DNA of 64,000 nucleotides, from the NCBI GenBank assembly GCA_964030785.1, contig OZ034971.1:31596304-31660303 (forward strand). The letters are read 5' to 3'. Source of the DNA: Siderastrea siderea. Lineage: Eukaryota; Cnidaria; Anthozoa; Scleractinia; Rhizangiidae. Numbering within the stretch: the stretch's first letter is position 1; each line of letters opens with the position of its first letter. The position numbers were made by a program, and so were the translations under genes. The notes under the pieces are model-generated. The model saw only the letters and a list, made by a program, of their open reading frames with translations, made no database searches and was not told the DNA's origin. Shown here piece after piece: positions 33,906-46,535 of this stretch.

Positions 33906-35625
33906 AAAACGCACAACAATGTCAGCTTTTGCAAGGAGAATGTAACCACATGGCAGGTATTTGTTCAGCCCAAGATTTTTCTACCGATATCTTGTTAATA
34001 CCATTAGGTATTTCTGGGTTGTTGTTCACATTTGGTCCCCTTTTCACGCGGATTGCCGAGCAATACACAAGCGATATATGTGCGAGTTAAACCAGATACA
34101 ACATAAAACCACGCAGAACCTTAAAAGGGAGCCAGAAAAGTAATTTGTGACCAGCATTTTGAAAATGAAGCAAGATTTTGAGAAACGTAAATGACTGGGA
34201 AATATCAAGAACGCGGCTTCTTTCTGCAAAAATCGAATTTTGAAATACGGCCAAAGTAACGTTGAAAACCAATTTCTACCTTGATGTCAGACGTGGGCTT
34301 CTCCAAAACCTATGGTCTCCTGGCTTCTCAAAGAAATATTGTATTTTGCAATACTAAATGCTTCATTTTAGATGTAGATAAATTCACGAGGAGAGTTTAT
34401 TAGCTAACTTCCTAGACCGGGGCGATGTTTACTTAGCTAGGGGATACTCTGCGTTGATCGACTTACCGCGATAACATTTATTCCTGCCATCCTTAGGAGT
34501 TATGAGATCTGTTGTTTGATCCTATTTTGTACCTCGCAATTCATGTGCAATCGTCTGTGGGTATTCATCACTGAATGTTGCAGTCGTTTCGGATTCTGTA
34601 TCGTTATTTATACGATATATTAGGGAAGGTCCCTCACTTTATTGTCATCATTCTTTTTATTAATAAACTATTTTCCAACCGATTAGCGTTGTGAAGTTCA
34701 TAAATGTTTCGTTGCAAAAGTAAACACAAAGGAAGAAAATGGACATGGACTAAATTGGATTACACTTAAATCGGCCTTCTTTACCTTCCACAAACGATTG
34801 TTTATGTTCATGGGCATTTAAATGGAATCGTCTCACAACTCATTTTCTTTTTGTTCGCTAGAATTTCATCGTACAGCAATATTTTGCGTGAATCTTTAGA
34901 ACTTTCGGGGTTTTACTGAAAATTGTTTTAAAAGTTTACGTAATCGTGTTTGCTCCTGTTTCCGTGTAAATAATCATGCATCACATGACGTCTTTTTTAC
35001 GGAGTCATCGAACCATGAAACAAGCGCACGGGAGTTCGACTGGCTCAGAGCATGCAATGCTCTTAAGTGCACTTGCGGTGCAATTCTTTTAGTGTAAAAT
35101 CCTATCTGAGGGCAATTAAATAACCGCAATTAAAGGTAGTCACCCAAATTGTTTACACGTCAGAAGCTGTTTATAAGAGACATAAAAGAGGGAAAAAATG
35201 GATATCATAGAAAAACTTTAAAAGATTTGAACATCAATAATGCTTCTTTTTCATAATACCGTTTTCCCTCTTTTTTTTTGCCCAAAACGTAACACGAGTA
35301 ACACGTGTCTATATTTTTTCATTATTGGACGATTGGCGTCAATCGTCAAAAATTATTGAACGATTAACATCAAGCACCAACGGTGCGGCTTTGGTACTGA
35401 AGAGCTTGAGAGCGCGAAAATGGCTGACAGCAGGTCTGAGGAAAAAAAATTGCTGAATCAGTTTATTGAATGATAAAGATAATAAGAACACAGGGAAAGC
35501 CACGAAGGAAAGTTGCTTGATTTTTGAAGCGTTAAAATTTACAGCGAAAATTGTTGTGTTACAGAACACAATAAAGTACATTTTGTCTTGTTTTGAAATC
35601 TGGAAATATTTTGAGTGAATAATAA
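33906..35625. other. Non-coding stretch of U3
   Basis: 33,935-34,220 matches U1 2,436-2,720. 34,220-35,310 is extra in U3 and partly a diverged copy of U1 3,740-4,250. A broken copy of the MADSR exon (start codon 35,420) stops after 17 codons. Confidence 0.5.
35420..35473 (+). pseudogene. Broken copy of the MADSR first exon
   Basis: ATGGCTGACAGCAGG matches 2,858 onward, but deletions in the AAATTGCTGAA part bring a stop after QFIE. Non-functional. Confidence 0.45.
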
Positions 35626-35626
35626 A

Positions 35627-35751
35627 ACAATTATTGAATTCAGCTTTCGTATGATATGAAGAATTATCCGCGGGTGTTATCCGCCTCAGCCTAACACCCT
35701 CAGAGATCTGCATAATTCTTCATATCATAGTCACCCTCATCCAATAATTGT
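35627..35751. repeat. Near-palindromic MITE, U3 copy
   Basis: Counterpart of 3,059-3,195, with better paired arms around GTGTTATCCGCCTCAGCC. Confidence 0.65.
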
Positions 35752-36040
35752 TAATTTCCGTAATCCTAGAGGAAAATTAAGACTAAATAGTTTTGGATAA
35801 ACAACAATTTGAAAAAAAAAAGAATCTTATGTAATTCGTCGTTCTAACATCTTATTAGTGGAGGTACTCATGACTAACGCATACGTATGCCAACAGAAAG
35901 AACGGACAGAGAGAACGGCAAAACTACTGCGGACTTAAATACAGCAGAAGAAATTTCTTATTCGCAAAAGACTTGACATAGATTTATTCAGGACGGTGTC
36001 CAGCGTCTTCAAATAATATAAAACCGATACACACACAGAA

Positions 36041-36115
36041 ATGCCATGGTCAAACGCGTTGGTGCATTACACTTTGCATGGCAGATGGTTCGAATACTGG
36101 ATGCACCCAGTTGGG
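36041..36115 (+). repeat. Degenerate tRNA-like sequence, U3
   Basis: Counterpart of 3,489-3,556; includes GGTTCGAATACT at about 36,089. Confidence 0.35.
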
Positions 36116-37014
36116 ACGCTTGCTGCTCTCTCCTGTAATATTGTTTCCTTGATTTGATGACACGCCTGCAAACTAGCTAAGCTGAATGCTCGTACAGTTT
36201 ATTTCTCATTGTTAATTAGGAATAGGGAAAAAATGTCAAACCACCTCTGAAAAAAGTCGAAAAATGTAAAAAAAAAATTAAAACAAAACTATTACCGCTT
36301 ACGGTTCGAGTGCCCGCTCAATAAATGGAATCGTTTGTCAAGTCACTTTCTTTTCCTTCACTAGAATTTCATCGTGAAGCAATTTCTACATGACTCTCTA
36401 GCATTTTGGGGGGTTTACTGGCAATTGGTTTAAAAGTTTACGTAATCGTGTTTGTTTCCGAAATTAACTGTTTCCATGTAAGTAATCATGCACCATCTGA
36501 CCTTTTTTGTCCGGAGTCTTCGAACTATGAAACAATCGTGCGGAAATTCTTAGGCTGGCTCACAACAAGGTTTATAAGTGCACTTGACGAGCTCGAGTCC
36601 TTTTAGCGTGAAATCTTATCTGGGAGCTTTTTTGTTGTGGTTCAATAGCTGCACTTAAAGGCAGTCACCCAAATTATCTGCACGACAAAGCCTGTTTGTA
36701 AGAGACATAAAAGAGGAAAAAATGAGTATTAGCTGAATCTATTCAAAAGATCTGAACATCTGCAGTGCTTCTGTTTCATAATCCCCATGTTTTCCCTCTT
36801 TTTTGCCCAAAACGTCGTTGTCTGGAATCATTGAAGTGTAAGTTACATACTTGGAATGGGAACACTCAAACTCTCAAAAGTGGAACGTTGTAGCCTCAAC
36901 TACGCTGGTTAGACAGGCTAAGAAAGTTGAAAATTGGAAACTAAAACCCTCGAGTTTTATTTTGCCAAATATTGAAAAAACAAAGAGGATCAGAGAAGAG
37001 CACTGTAAAAAACT

Positions 37015-37385
37015 TTTGCTTGAATGGTCATTTCAGATGTTGTATTTCTTCCACAGACTGTAAACCACCTTGTACAGCATCATCAGTACTACAGGAGAGT
37101 ACTCCTCAGGAGCTTTCGTGGTCACACTGTAGGATTTCATCGGGAGACTCAGAAGTGAGAGCCACGTTGTGTAGCGTAATAAACAGTACGAGAGGAAATT
37201 ACTGCTCAGTGGCCCTCAGTAGCTTTCATTTGAATGGTCACACTAAAGGATTTCATCCACAGACTCAAAGGCTGGATCCATCGTATAGTAAACAACACGA
37301 AAGCAAAGTACTGCCCAGTAGCTTCCATTTGAATGGTCAAACTTCAGGATTTTATCCGCAGCCTCTAAAGTTAGAATTGCATCAT
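37015..37385 (+). repeat. Satellite-like tandem repeat remnant, U3
   Basis: Counterpart of 4,484-4,855, with the same three to four diverged monomers; it ends exactly at the next insertion. Confidence 0.6.
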
Positions 37386-37387
37386 AG

Positions 37388-39407
37388 CCGAGCTCGCGGA
37401 GCACCATGGGTAAGCAAATTTGCTAACCTGATAAATCCGAAAAAGTTTGGTTCTGACGTCAGCGTACGCCCGTACGCCCGTAGAGACTCTGGGGGATGGT
37501 TAGGGGAGACCCAGGACAACCCGAACGGGAGAGCGGAACCTTCCGGCCATCATGACTATGTACGTTCATCTTGACCTTGGTTGTAAGTAAACGAAAAATA
37601 ATTCTTGTCACAAAGTCTGAAAAATTTGTAAGCCAAGCTTTCGACTGTATCGCACAGTCTTCATCAGCGATTAAAGTTCCTCGTACGCTAGATTTTCAAT
37701 ACTATAATTACAATGCATTCTTGGAATGAAGACTTGTAACAGTCCCTCATGAAAAGGAAAAGGGTTGCTTCAATCTGGATGGCGCATATAGAAGATATTG
37801 GAGAGCTTGAAGGCAAGACATCCTTGTTCGACGACATACTTGCTTTTTTGTTTTTGTTTTCTCTTTCAAAGCTAAGGTGATCTGAAAAGAACCCAGCCAC
37901 TTCGTTTAGATTTTCAAGTCCTTCTTTCAGTTCAGTGGTAAAGTAAATTACAGATTTGATTGTGGATTTACATTGTAAAAATTGTTTAATTAAGCGACTT
38001 TACATGCTTAGTAAATTAGGGTAATTTTCTTGAAATGTTTTAAAAACTTGTTTAAAATAGCTGTGAAATTACCTTGTAGTTCCCGTTTGGCGGCTTGCGA
38101 GTAACTTCACTCGAGGGGAAGATTGAATGCAGTTTGCTTTCCTAGGTAAACAAGTGCTTCGAATGTGAATGACATTTCATGTTTTTGAAGGTTTCTCGTC
38201 GCTTTTTCTGTGTTTATTCATTAAAGGAATTTTCATTAGTGAGCAATCTTAACTTAATTAAGTTCAATTTCCTTTTGAACTTTAGTGCGTAATTTTCAAC
38301 ATTTTTCTTAGAGCAATTCTAGTGTATTTTGATCGAAAAGTGGAAAATGTGACTATTCTGGACTGAGTCTGTATTGTTTTTTTTTTCAATGTAGGTTGTT
38401 TTTCTTCGGCAACGCATACTGGGTTGTTTTGACTAATTCGTAAGTTAGTATTCAACACCTGAAGAGTCGCTCTGTCGTCATTTTTAAGTTTATAGTCTTA
38501 GTGTAAAGCTCCTTATGTTTTTTGTTCAGTTGTGGAATATTTTATCTTCCTCATATTGTTATCTTTTTTGGTTTCTTCATTTGAAGTGAATGACATTTCT
38601 GTCCCAATTTAGCGACTGAACTTAGAATCGTCGTTTCAGTGAGTGAGTTCAGTGTGGCATGTTTTCGTTTTCGTTGTGTTTTTAACCGCTAAGGCATTTC
38701 AGTGTGTCTTTAGTTACAGATCGAAGTGAAATCTTTATTTAAGTAACTATAAGCAAAGCATTTCTTGGTTTAAGTCTATTTTGTCTAAAATGACACTCTA
38801 AAATCTTCCTAAAATTAGTTCAGGGTGTGTTCTTGAAAGCGCCCGATTAATACTTCGCGGCTGAAAAACTTGTGTAATTTTCTCATGATAAATATACATG
38901 TGCTTGAAAGTTTCCGAAAACACTTTTTGGGTAATTTTTTGTCAGTAAACGGTTTGATGCCGGGAAATATTATGTATTTTAGCAAAATACATTTCGAGAA
39001 ATGTTTCATGGTTTACAGAACTAAACAGCCAGAGGGATGCATTGGAATCAGAGAGAAATGTGTATTTGCATGGAAAGGTCTGTCGAGTCGCCTCCGGGAG
39101 CAACTTAAGTGGATCTCTTTTTTTTTTTTTTTGGAGCAATTGTAGTTTTACAAGTACTTTTCTTGAACTTAATAAGCTAGCATTGGACAAAATGCTACAA
39201 GAAGAGCTGTCGGTGAAAGTCGTGCTGAAGTCTCCTCTTTGAAGAGAAATAAGCCAACCCTCTGTTTCCTCAGCGGTCCGCATGTTTTCCCTTGCTGTTT
39301 TTCACTTCTTTGCGAATAACTGCGCAACTAAAATTTACTGTAAATTACGGACCAATAAGCATGAAAAAGAGATCGGGAGCTCCGCTTTTAGGCTTGGATA
39401 AATCTAC
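37388..39407. mobile_element. GCGGAGC-ended element, 2 kb copy, U3
   Basis: An insertion relative to U1 4,860. The left end reads GCCGAGCTCGCGGAGCACC and the right end GGGAGCTCCGCTTTTAGGCT then AAATCTAC. It has CGTACGCCCGTACGCCC near its left end, as the 15,155 copy has CCGTCCGT. There is no coding capacity that I can support; the small open frames around 38,815-39,283 overlap on both strands and are not convincing. Confidence 0.55.
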
Positions 39408-39546
39408 ATATTGTTTGCAACATGAAAGAGGAAATAATTGCTGAATTATTGAAGGATAAGGATAGTAAGAACACAGAAAACCACGAAAGGAAGTTGCTTG
39501 ATTTTTGAAGCGTAGAGCTCTGGAAATATTTTGAATGAATAATAGC

Positions 39547-39685
39547 ACAATTATTGAATTCTGTTTTCTTATGATATGAAGAATTTAGCAGATTTCAGAG
39601 AGTGTTGTCCACCAGAGCCGATAGCACCCTCCTCGATCTGCATAATTCTTACTCAGCCTCATGCTATAATTCCTAATTACCGTAA
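39547..39685. repeat. Near-palindromic MITE, second U3 copy
   Basis: A decayed relative of the palindromes at 3,059 and 35,627. This and the tRNA-like copy at 39,959 show that part of the unit was duplicated again within U3. Confidence 0.55.
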
Positions 39686-39958
39686 TCCTAGAGAAAAACT
39701 AGGACTAAATTAGTTTTGGATAAACAACTATTTGGAAAGGAAAAAAACGAATCTCATCTACTTCTTCGTTTTCAGATAGTGACGTCATTCTGATCCGCCA
39801 TACGTGTGCTAGCAGAAAGAACGGACAGAGAGAAGGGCAAAATTACTGCGGACTTGAATAAGGTGGAAGAGAATTTTTTTTTCTCAATAGACTAAACATA
39901 GATTTATTCTACACAGTGTCAAGCGTCTTCAAATAATATAAAACTGATACACAGACAG

Positions 39959-40033
39959 TAATGCCATAGTCAAACGTGTTAGTGTATTGCACTTTGCAAG
40001 GCAGATGGTTCGAATACTGGATGCACCCAGCTG
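39959..40033 (+). repeat. Degenerate tRNA-like sequence, second U3 copy
   Basis: Same sequence family as 36,041-36,115, with GGTTCGAATACTGGATGC. Confidence 0.35.
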
Positions 40034-42832
40034 GGACACATGTTGCCGGTAAAAATGGATCATCAAGCACCGGCTTTGATGGCAATTAAATCAGATAACT
40101 CTCTTGATTTGACTGAGTGCCCAGGTTGGTATATCATCAGTATTTTCTTAAGTGTGACCAGGAGCTTGCCTTAAGTTTGAAATGGGAACAAAAAATTTTC
40201 AAAAGCGATCAATAATTTTATGACTAAAACTGACTGAACTGACTCTCTCAGTTGCCCCTCGGGAAACCAGATGTCATGAACTGATAATCAACTTTCATCC
40301 TTGAATCCTGCACTTTATTCCCAAACAGCTTGTTTCTTTTTGCTCAACAGAATCTTTTCATCCAATTTTATTGGATATTTGGTGAAATTTAGCAAAATAT
40401 CGTGAAAATTAGGTGAGCGAAATTTGGATATTTTAGCAGGACATCCAGTTCCATTAACAATTACTAAATACACAACACTCGATGGTTGAAACGGCTCTTA
40501 CTGATTCTGTACTTTTTACAGGATGATATATGTTCTCCTGCTCAGTAAGGGTATGTTCTTCTTCTTGCATTATGCTAGAAAACTTCACATATCAGCGCAA
40601 CTTACCACTAACTGAACTTGATATGCATCCATCTTTCTCATGATGTTAGTCCGAGATTGTGAATTTTTGAAGCTACAAGTATTTGATAGAGCTGAATGTC
40701 TTTGTGAAGAGCCTTTTTAAAGGTATAGTTTTCTTAAAAATTGCAACAATTGTCGAAACTTTACAGGGAGGTTCCCTTTTCATGATTGCAATAGAAGCTT
40801 TAAGGTGAAGCAGTTTTCCTCAAGTAGGGTGTTAAACTGCGCTAAAACGAAACCTTGATTTTCTTTAAGACATACAGGAGAAATTTGTATGAACTCGAAG
40901 CTTTGATGGCGTTATATTTTTGTTCACTAAGAGGCTAGAACAATCAAAATTCACTCCGATTTTTCATGCATTCTTCGCAGAGAAAACGAGTCTCTTTGCA
41001 TACAGCTATTTTAAAAAGCTCTTACGCAATTTCATTGATTTGTTGCAACGTGTAACGTACTACGGTAACAAAAATAACTTTCCCTGTTTCGGTAAAGAGT
41101 GCTATTTCGAGATTTGTTTTGCAGGCCAATCACAACGTATGGGTTGACTTCTATTGTGCTCTGGAGTAAACGCATATCGGGGTACAAGATCTTATAAGCA
41201 GTTTTATTAAAAATATTAATTTCCTCTGTCGTCTTCAATATCAAGTCACATAAAGGTTGGTAATTTTTTGTCCTAAATGGAAAGTCAGCGTGTTAGAAGA
41301 ATTTTTCATGGACGCGATGAAAGTAAGAGTATATCTTGAAGGCTTCGGCAACACAAAACAAAAGCAAAATACTCACAAAATTGTTACTACAGAAATACAT
41401 TTTAATACATGGAGGGAATTTGTTTCACTGGAGGATTCGAAACCTACCTTTTGTTTTTTTGTTTTTTTTTTACAAAACTTAACAAACGAAGTAAGACCTT
41501 TGTTTAAAAAATTAGTCAGATTCTTAAACATGTAAAGCAATTTAAAATTCTTTAATTTTTCTATTTAATTGCAAAATGTTTAAGCTTTTCGGACTGACCA
41601 TTGTTGATCTTAACAGATTTGTTTTCAGAAGATTCAGATAATCATAAATGCTCTTAAAAATTCAATTCGAAACTAAAGTAATTTTGCATACGACACGTCC
41701 TCTAATAGGGTTATTTTGGAAACAAAATCCTGTTGTAATATGTCAAACATTGCTGACTTCCTCTGATGCAACACGTTGCAGGTGATATATGAATTAAATC
41801 GTTAGGGTATTATATTAGGCCTGTAATAACATAAAGAGGCTGTTTATTTTGGAAACAAAATCCTGTTTTTGTAATAAGTCAAACATTACATTACTGACTT
41901 CCTGTGATGCAGCAAGTTGCAGGTGATATATGAATTCAATCGTAGGAGTAGTGGGCCTGTACATTCAGACATTCAGAGGCTGTTTAAGGGTGAATCAGTT
42001 GGATCAGAGATGCCTCCTTATTATGCTCCTTATTATATAAAGCAATTGGAAAATGGAAATGATACTGCGCTATCCGCAATGAAGAAACTGATTTATTATA
42101 AACGGGCAAAAAAAAAAGCCGTGGGCCCTCTGCGAATGAGGTAAGAAAGAGTGCTTACACTTCTCTTCCAACTATCAGCCCCTCCACTTTGTTGGAACTG
42201 TTCGGTTTTGAAATAACAGATTAGTGGCAATAAAACGTCTTGTATTCTTGCCTGGGCCGCTCAGGTGTATCCTGCATGCATGTCGCTGAATAAGAACATT
42301 TGATGAAACTGGACTAACAACCTGTGCTGGACTCTCATCTTATTCGAGGATTGTTCTGGAATCCTATTTCCTTCATGTTAGTGAAAAGATACCTGAGCTG
42401 ATGAGGTGTCAGCTGTGTGATTGTCACACGTCTCCTGTGTCAGCTCGCACCAAAGCTATTGTGCGAGTGAATAGTCTATCGATGCTTCCTAATTGGAAAC
42501 CTCTGACGGGAGAAGCTATGGAGCGAGACTTTAGTTGCGTTAATGGTCTATCAAACAATAGCAATTAATACCTACCTTTCCTTTTATTTTATGACTTTAT
42601 TACAGTAATTTTGCGCTTAGAACGAACCTGTAAGAGAAGTTTTCGTAGCATTTATTTTGGAAAATTCTTGATATAATATTCGAAATGTCCTGAGTTATTA
42701 CATTACTGTTGATTTAAATCGGTATTCCAATAGAGATTAAGAAAACAAATTATCTTAAGGTTACAACTGGGTATGAAACTAAATTATAAACCATGGCTTC
42801 CGGCTGTGAAATAAAGTCAGCCCCCACCCACC
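40034..42832. other. Non-coding stretch of U3
   Basis: Homologous to U1 5,040-7,560. A short tandem duplication (41,690-41,780 with 41,830-41,930) repeats the GGAAACAAAATCCTG part. No conserved frame. Confidence 0.5.
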
Positions 42833-43190
42833 CTCAACTTTCAGTCGGCCGCAGAAGGCTTAATTCGCAGTCCAGAATAACACAAAACCTTAGCGGTACA
42901 GTTTTTCTTTTCAAATTCGCTGAGATGGCACACAGAAAAAGGCCCGTTTTGGTGAAAATGAACTGAAAAGCAGTCCGCCCAGAATTCAGCATAGCCTACA
43001 GCCATGTTTATAGCACTTTGTTGAGCTCAGGACCATGCCTTTAAGCTACGCTGAATTCTGTTCTTTTCAGTTCATTTTCACCAAAACGGGCCTTTTCCTG
43101 TCTGCCATCTGAGAAAATTTTAAAAAAACTGTACCGCTAACTTTTCGCTTTGTTCTGGGTGCACGAAAAAAGCCTTCTGTGGCCGGCTTA
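42833..43190. mobile_element. Longer MITE copy at the end of U3
   Basis: Relative of 20,401-20,625, with CAGTCGGCCGCAGAAGGC on the left and its complement on the right. The interior is itself inverted (GAAAATGAACTGAAAA and TTTTCAGTTCATTTTC) around 43,020. Unit homology ends with this element. Confidence 0.65.
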
Positions 43191-43764
43191 AGATTTTTGG
43201 AAATGGTCATAAACAGCCCTATCTTAAACTTTGCCTGCTGAAAGCTAGTCATGAGCAAGTACTAAAAATCGACATTATTTTGTCTTCTAATTCTAATGTG
43301 GTCACATGACAGGCAATTTAAGTTTGACCCCTGGGAGCAACTTTGGCTCCAAAAAATTTCCAAAATTTACCAACTATGCATGTCTCTTGACAAAACACAC
43401 GTAAGCAAATCATAAATCAAATGATGTTTCTTTACTAAAATGACCTTCTTCTTTATAAAAATACTAGTATTTGTTTCAGGCTCTTTTTATCAGCTGAACA
43501 ATAATTTTCAACAGAGAGTGTGGTTTGGCAGATTTGAAAAAGTGACAATTTTACCAAATTTCGAAGGAATTTTTTTCTATGTAGTAGACAAGAACTATGG
43601 TTGATCTGCATTTCCCAAAAGAGCCAAACGATTGTACTTAAGTATTATCGAAAAATCTTTGCGGGCATTTCGCTTTTAAGCTTCCATATAGCTTATGCAA
43701 AATTATCATTTTCCTATAACAGACATATCTGCTGAGAGACGAATGGGTCGCGTTAAACCAGCTT
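43191..43764. other. Unassigned flank between U3 and the large transposon
   Basis: No match to the other units and no gene seen. It is the left flank of the TTAA insertion; the right flank starts at 60,476. Confidence 0.5.
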
Positions 43765-43768
43765 TTAA

Positions 43769-44235
43769 GAGCCAATGTCTGTAGATATCGAAAATCCAGT
43801 GCCAGTTGTGAAATTTTCAATTTCCTCATATTTTGCCTAAATATACCTTTTAGTGAGTTATTTTCGAAAATGCAATTAAAAGTTCCTAAAAGCGCTTTAG
43901 CCTTTTCAAAATCGAGGAAAGTTTGAAAATCGCCATTTTGGCTTTCCGCCGACATTAAAACAAGGGTAAAATCGTGCATTTTCTTTTCGCTCGTACAGCT
44001 AAACGCGGTAATGTTTACCAATGTACTTTTAGCAAATTATAACATCATTCTTGCTCTTTCGAAAACAGTAGTTTATTTTGGAAAAGTTTTTTAAATTTCT
44101 CACCTTTCCAGCTGTTTTAACTACACCGCTCGAAGCGCTTTACCGAATAAGCAAATCTTAGCTAACTTCTAGACCATAGAAAGCCACTGGTACAATGAAT
44201 CTCAAGCCGAAACTAAGATGGTCTTTAAGCTTATA
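43769..44235 (+). repeat. Left inverted terminal repeat of the large transposon
   Basis: Reverse complement of 60,005-60,471 with moderate divergence; matching blocks include AATAAGCAAAT and CTTCTAGACCATAGAAAGCC. Short open frames in it are by-products. Confidence 0.8.
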
Positions 44236-44244
44236 CTTTATATT

Positions 44245-46535
44245 ATGTTGCGTGAAAATTTCTTCCACGGCCCGACAAAAGTATCCCGTTGAGAGACGGA
44301 AACGATAAGTCAATTTTGGCAACGCGACCAATTTGTACTACAAACAAACGTCACTATAAATAAACCCAACATCAATCAAAAATCAGCTCAGAAAACCTTC
44401 TACAGTTCAATATCAGACATCATACACATTTTAACTTAAGATACTTTTTATTTTGATAAAAAAACATCGTACCTTTGGGTATTCCCAGTAAAATTGATGC
44501 TAACAGAAGCCTTGATTCTGGCTTTCGTTATCCGACACCGAATTAATTACATCTCAACCACAGGTCAAAAAGTCAGTGCAATCATCTGTTCGTCACACAA
44601 TGGTCGTATTTGAGTATTTCCCTCCTTGTACTGCAAAATAACATGTTTTATAGCAAGGAAATTAACTTATCATCTTAAAAAAGTTAACAGTCCTGGTACT
44701 TTAAGCGTTCTTAAAAACAAACATCTGTTTCCACTCACTTACATTTGCGTGACAAGACAGTTCGCTTGCTGCTAAAGCAGACACACTGTACCGTATAGCT
44801 AAAATGCAGTTTTCAATAGATTAAAACTGCTCATCGTAGGGAATATATTGCAGAATTTATGTTGACTAGTTACTGGCAGCGAGGAGCACTTAAAGTCCTA
44901 AGAATAAAACAGTGACGGACTAGTGAAAGCCAGTCATTTGAAATTAATTTGCACGCAGTTCTGCCCAAAATACCCTTGTTCTGAGAAAACACAACAAAGT
45001 CTAACATGGTAAAACTTACCAGGGTGGTTTAAGCATGATCAACTTGACTGTTAGTATTCTGGTATAATGATAAGAATGCATTTCTTGCCTAACTAGTACT
45101 AAAAGTCTTAAGACGGCCATGTCAAGGAGCCTGTCGTGACAACATTTGTTTTAGCATGATTGGGGATTGGGGCGAACGCCGGGGAGGGGGTGGGGGCAAG
45201 GGGAAGACAGGGTTTCGGAGAGAAAAATCTGCAGGTGTTACAGTAAAGGCTACATAACTGAAATGATATGAATAAAGAAAGTTACAATGCACATTTATAT
45301 TTTTGTCTGTATTCCCGTTGTTATTTTTATAATAACGTTAATCGTTAATGATCCCTTTACCAGTGAAATAAACAAAATTTACATTTAAAAAAAATCTATT
45401 TGTATACATGTACCCTGCCAGACTAATTGTTTTACTGTAACTTGAATCAAAGGTAAGGAATACTTTGAATGAAATCATTTTTCTTTCGCAAAACCCTTCC
45501 TGTTGCGGTAATACTCTTTTTTTTTGTAAGAACGTCATTTTTTTGAGCTGAGGCGGAACTGGAACCGAATGTTCTTATTTTTTTGACGATTTGAGCCTGA
45601 AACGTTCTTAACAATGTTCTTAAGATTAATTGCGTAGTATTTCAGTAAATCATAGTTCTGGATGAAAGAAAGAACAATTAGGTCAAGTTCTACCAATTTC
45701 CTAAAAGTTGTAAGTGTTTCAGGTGTTTGCTTTATCACAAATGGAAGATGCATGACTTTCCACGTAACAAAAATTCTAGCATTTTGTGCTCAGATAGGCT
45801 GTAAATTACTCTGACCAAACTATACCACTTTATCAGTTTTATTCTCACATAGCTTATTCTACAAATATATGAAGACAAGGTAAAGAAGTTCTTAACAAAC
45901 TCTCAGCCTGGGTATGTTCTCAGCATGTTCTTAAAATTTTGGCAAATCTCGAGGTTCTTATAAAAAAGGTTCTTATAAAAAAAAAAAGTGTGTATTTGTT
46001 TTTCGGCCCATGGCACGAGTTTTACAAATCAATCTTGCACTGTTATTGTATGGTCTTTTTAAATTTACTCCGCAGACCAACTGCAACAATCTACTAATTA
46101 TTAAAGAAGAGAAATGTAGGGTACATTCCTCCGTAGTGGTGGTATATTTGCAGAAGATGATGTTGAAATCAAAGACACAGAACAACAGAACTAACGGTGA
46201 GGTGATTATTTTATTGAAGTCTCGACATCTTTCAGCGCTGTTTCCTTGAAACAACTTTCGATTCGAGCTCCATGTTTCCTATAGCTCATGCTTCGAATAC
46301 CCAAAGTTAGGATGGTTTTTTAATCAAAATAAAAAGTATTTAAGTTAAAATGTGTATGATGTCTGAAATTGACCTGTAGAAGGTTTTCTGAGCTGATTTT
46401 TGATTGATGTTGGGTTTATTTATAGTGACGTTTGTTTGTAGTACAAATTGGTCGCGTTGCCAAAATTGACTTATCGTTTCCGTCTCTCAACGGGACACCT
46501 TTGTCAGGCTGCAAAAGAAATTTTCACACAGCATA
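44245..46535. repeat. Inner inverted repeat pair
   Basis: 44,245-44,490 and 46,290-46,535 are reverse complements (for example CCCGTTGAGAGACGGAAACG against CGTTTCCGTCTCTCAACGGG). They could be the ends of another, non-coding element nested in the transposon's 3' region, or its subterminal repeats. No second copy exists on the right side, which favours a separate insertion. Confidence 0.65.
44491..46289. other. Non-coding interior of the inner inverted repeat
   Basis: No supported gene. It contains a G-rich stretch at 45,165-45,215. Confidence 0.5.

Larger units (their letters stand above)
28431..43190. repeat. Segmental duplication unit U3 (truncated)
   Basis: Third homologous segment, co-linear with U1 1-7,690 and very close to it at the gene exons. 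It is interrupted by the Penelope-like element (30,799-33,905), by extra sequence at about 34,220-35,310 and by the 37,388-39,407 insert. Similarity stops at about 43,190, at the end of a MITE shared by all three units, and does not resume after the big transposon. Confidence 0.75.

Noticed and set aside
43638..44021. Open frames in the terminal repeats (also 60,101-60,478) as coding
   Set aside because: The two repeats are homologous but their frames read different peptides, so there is no protein-level constraint.
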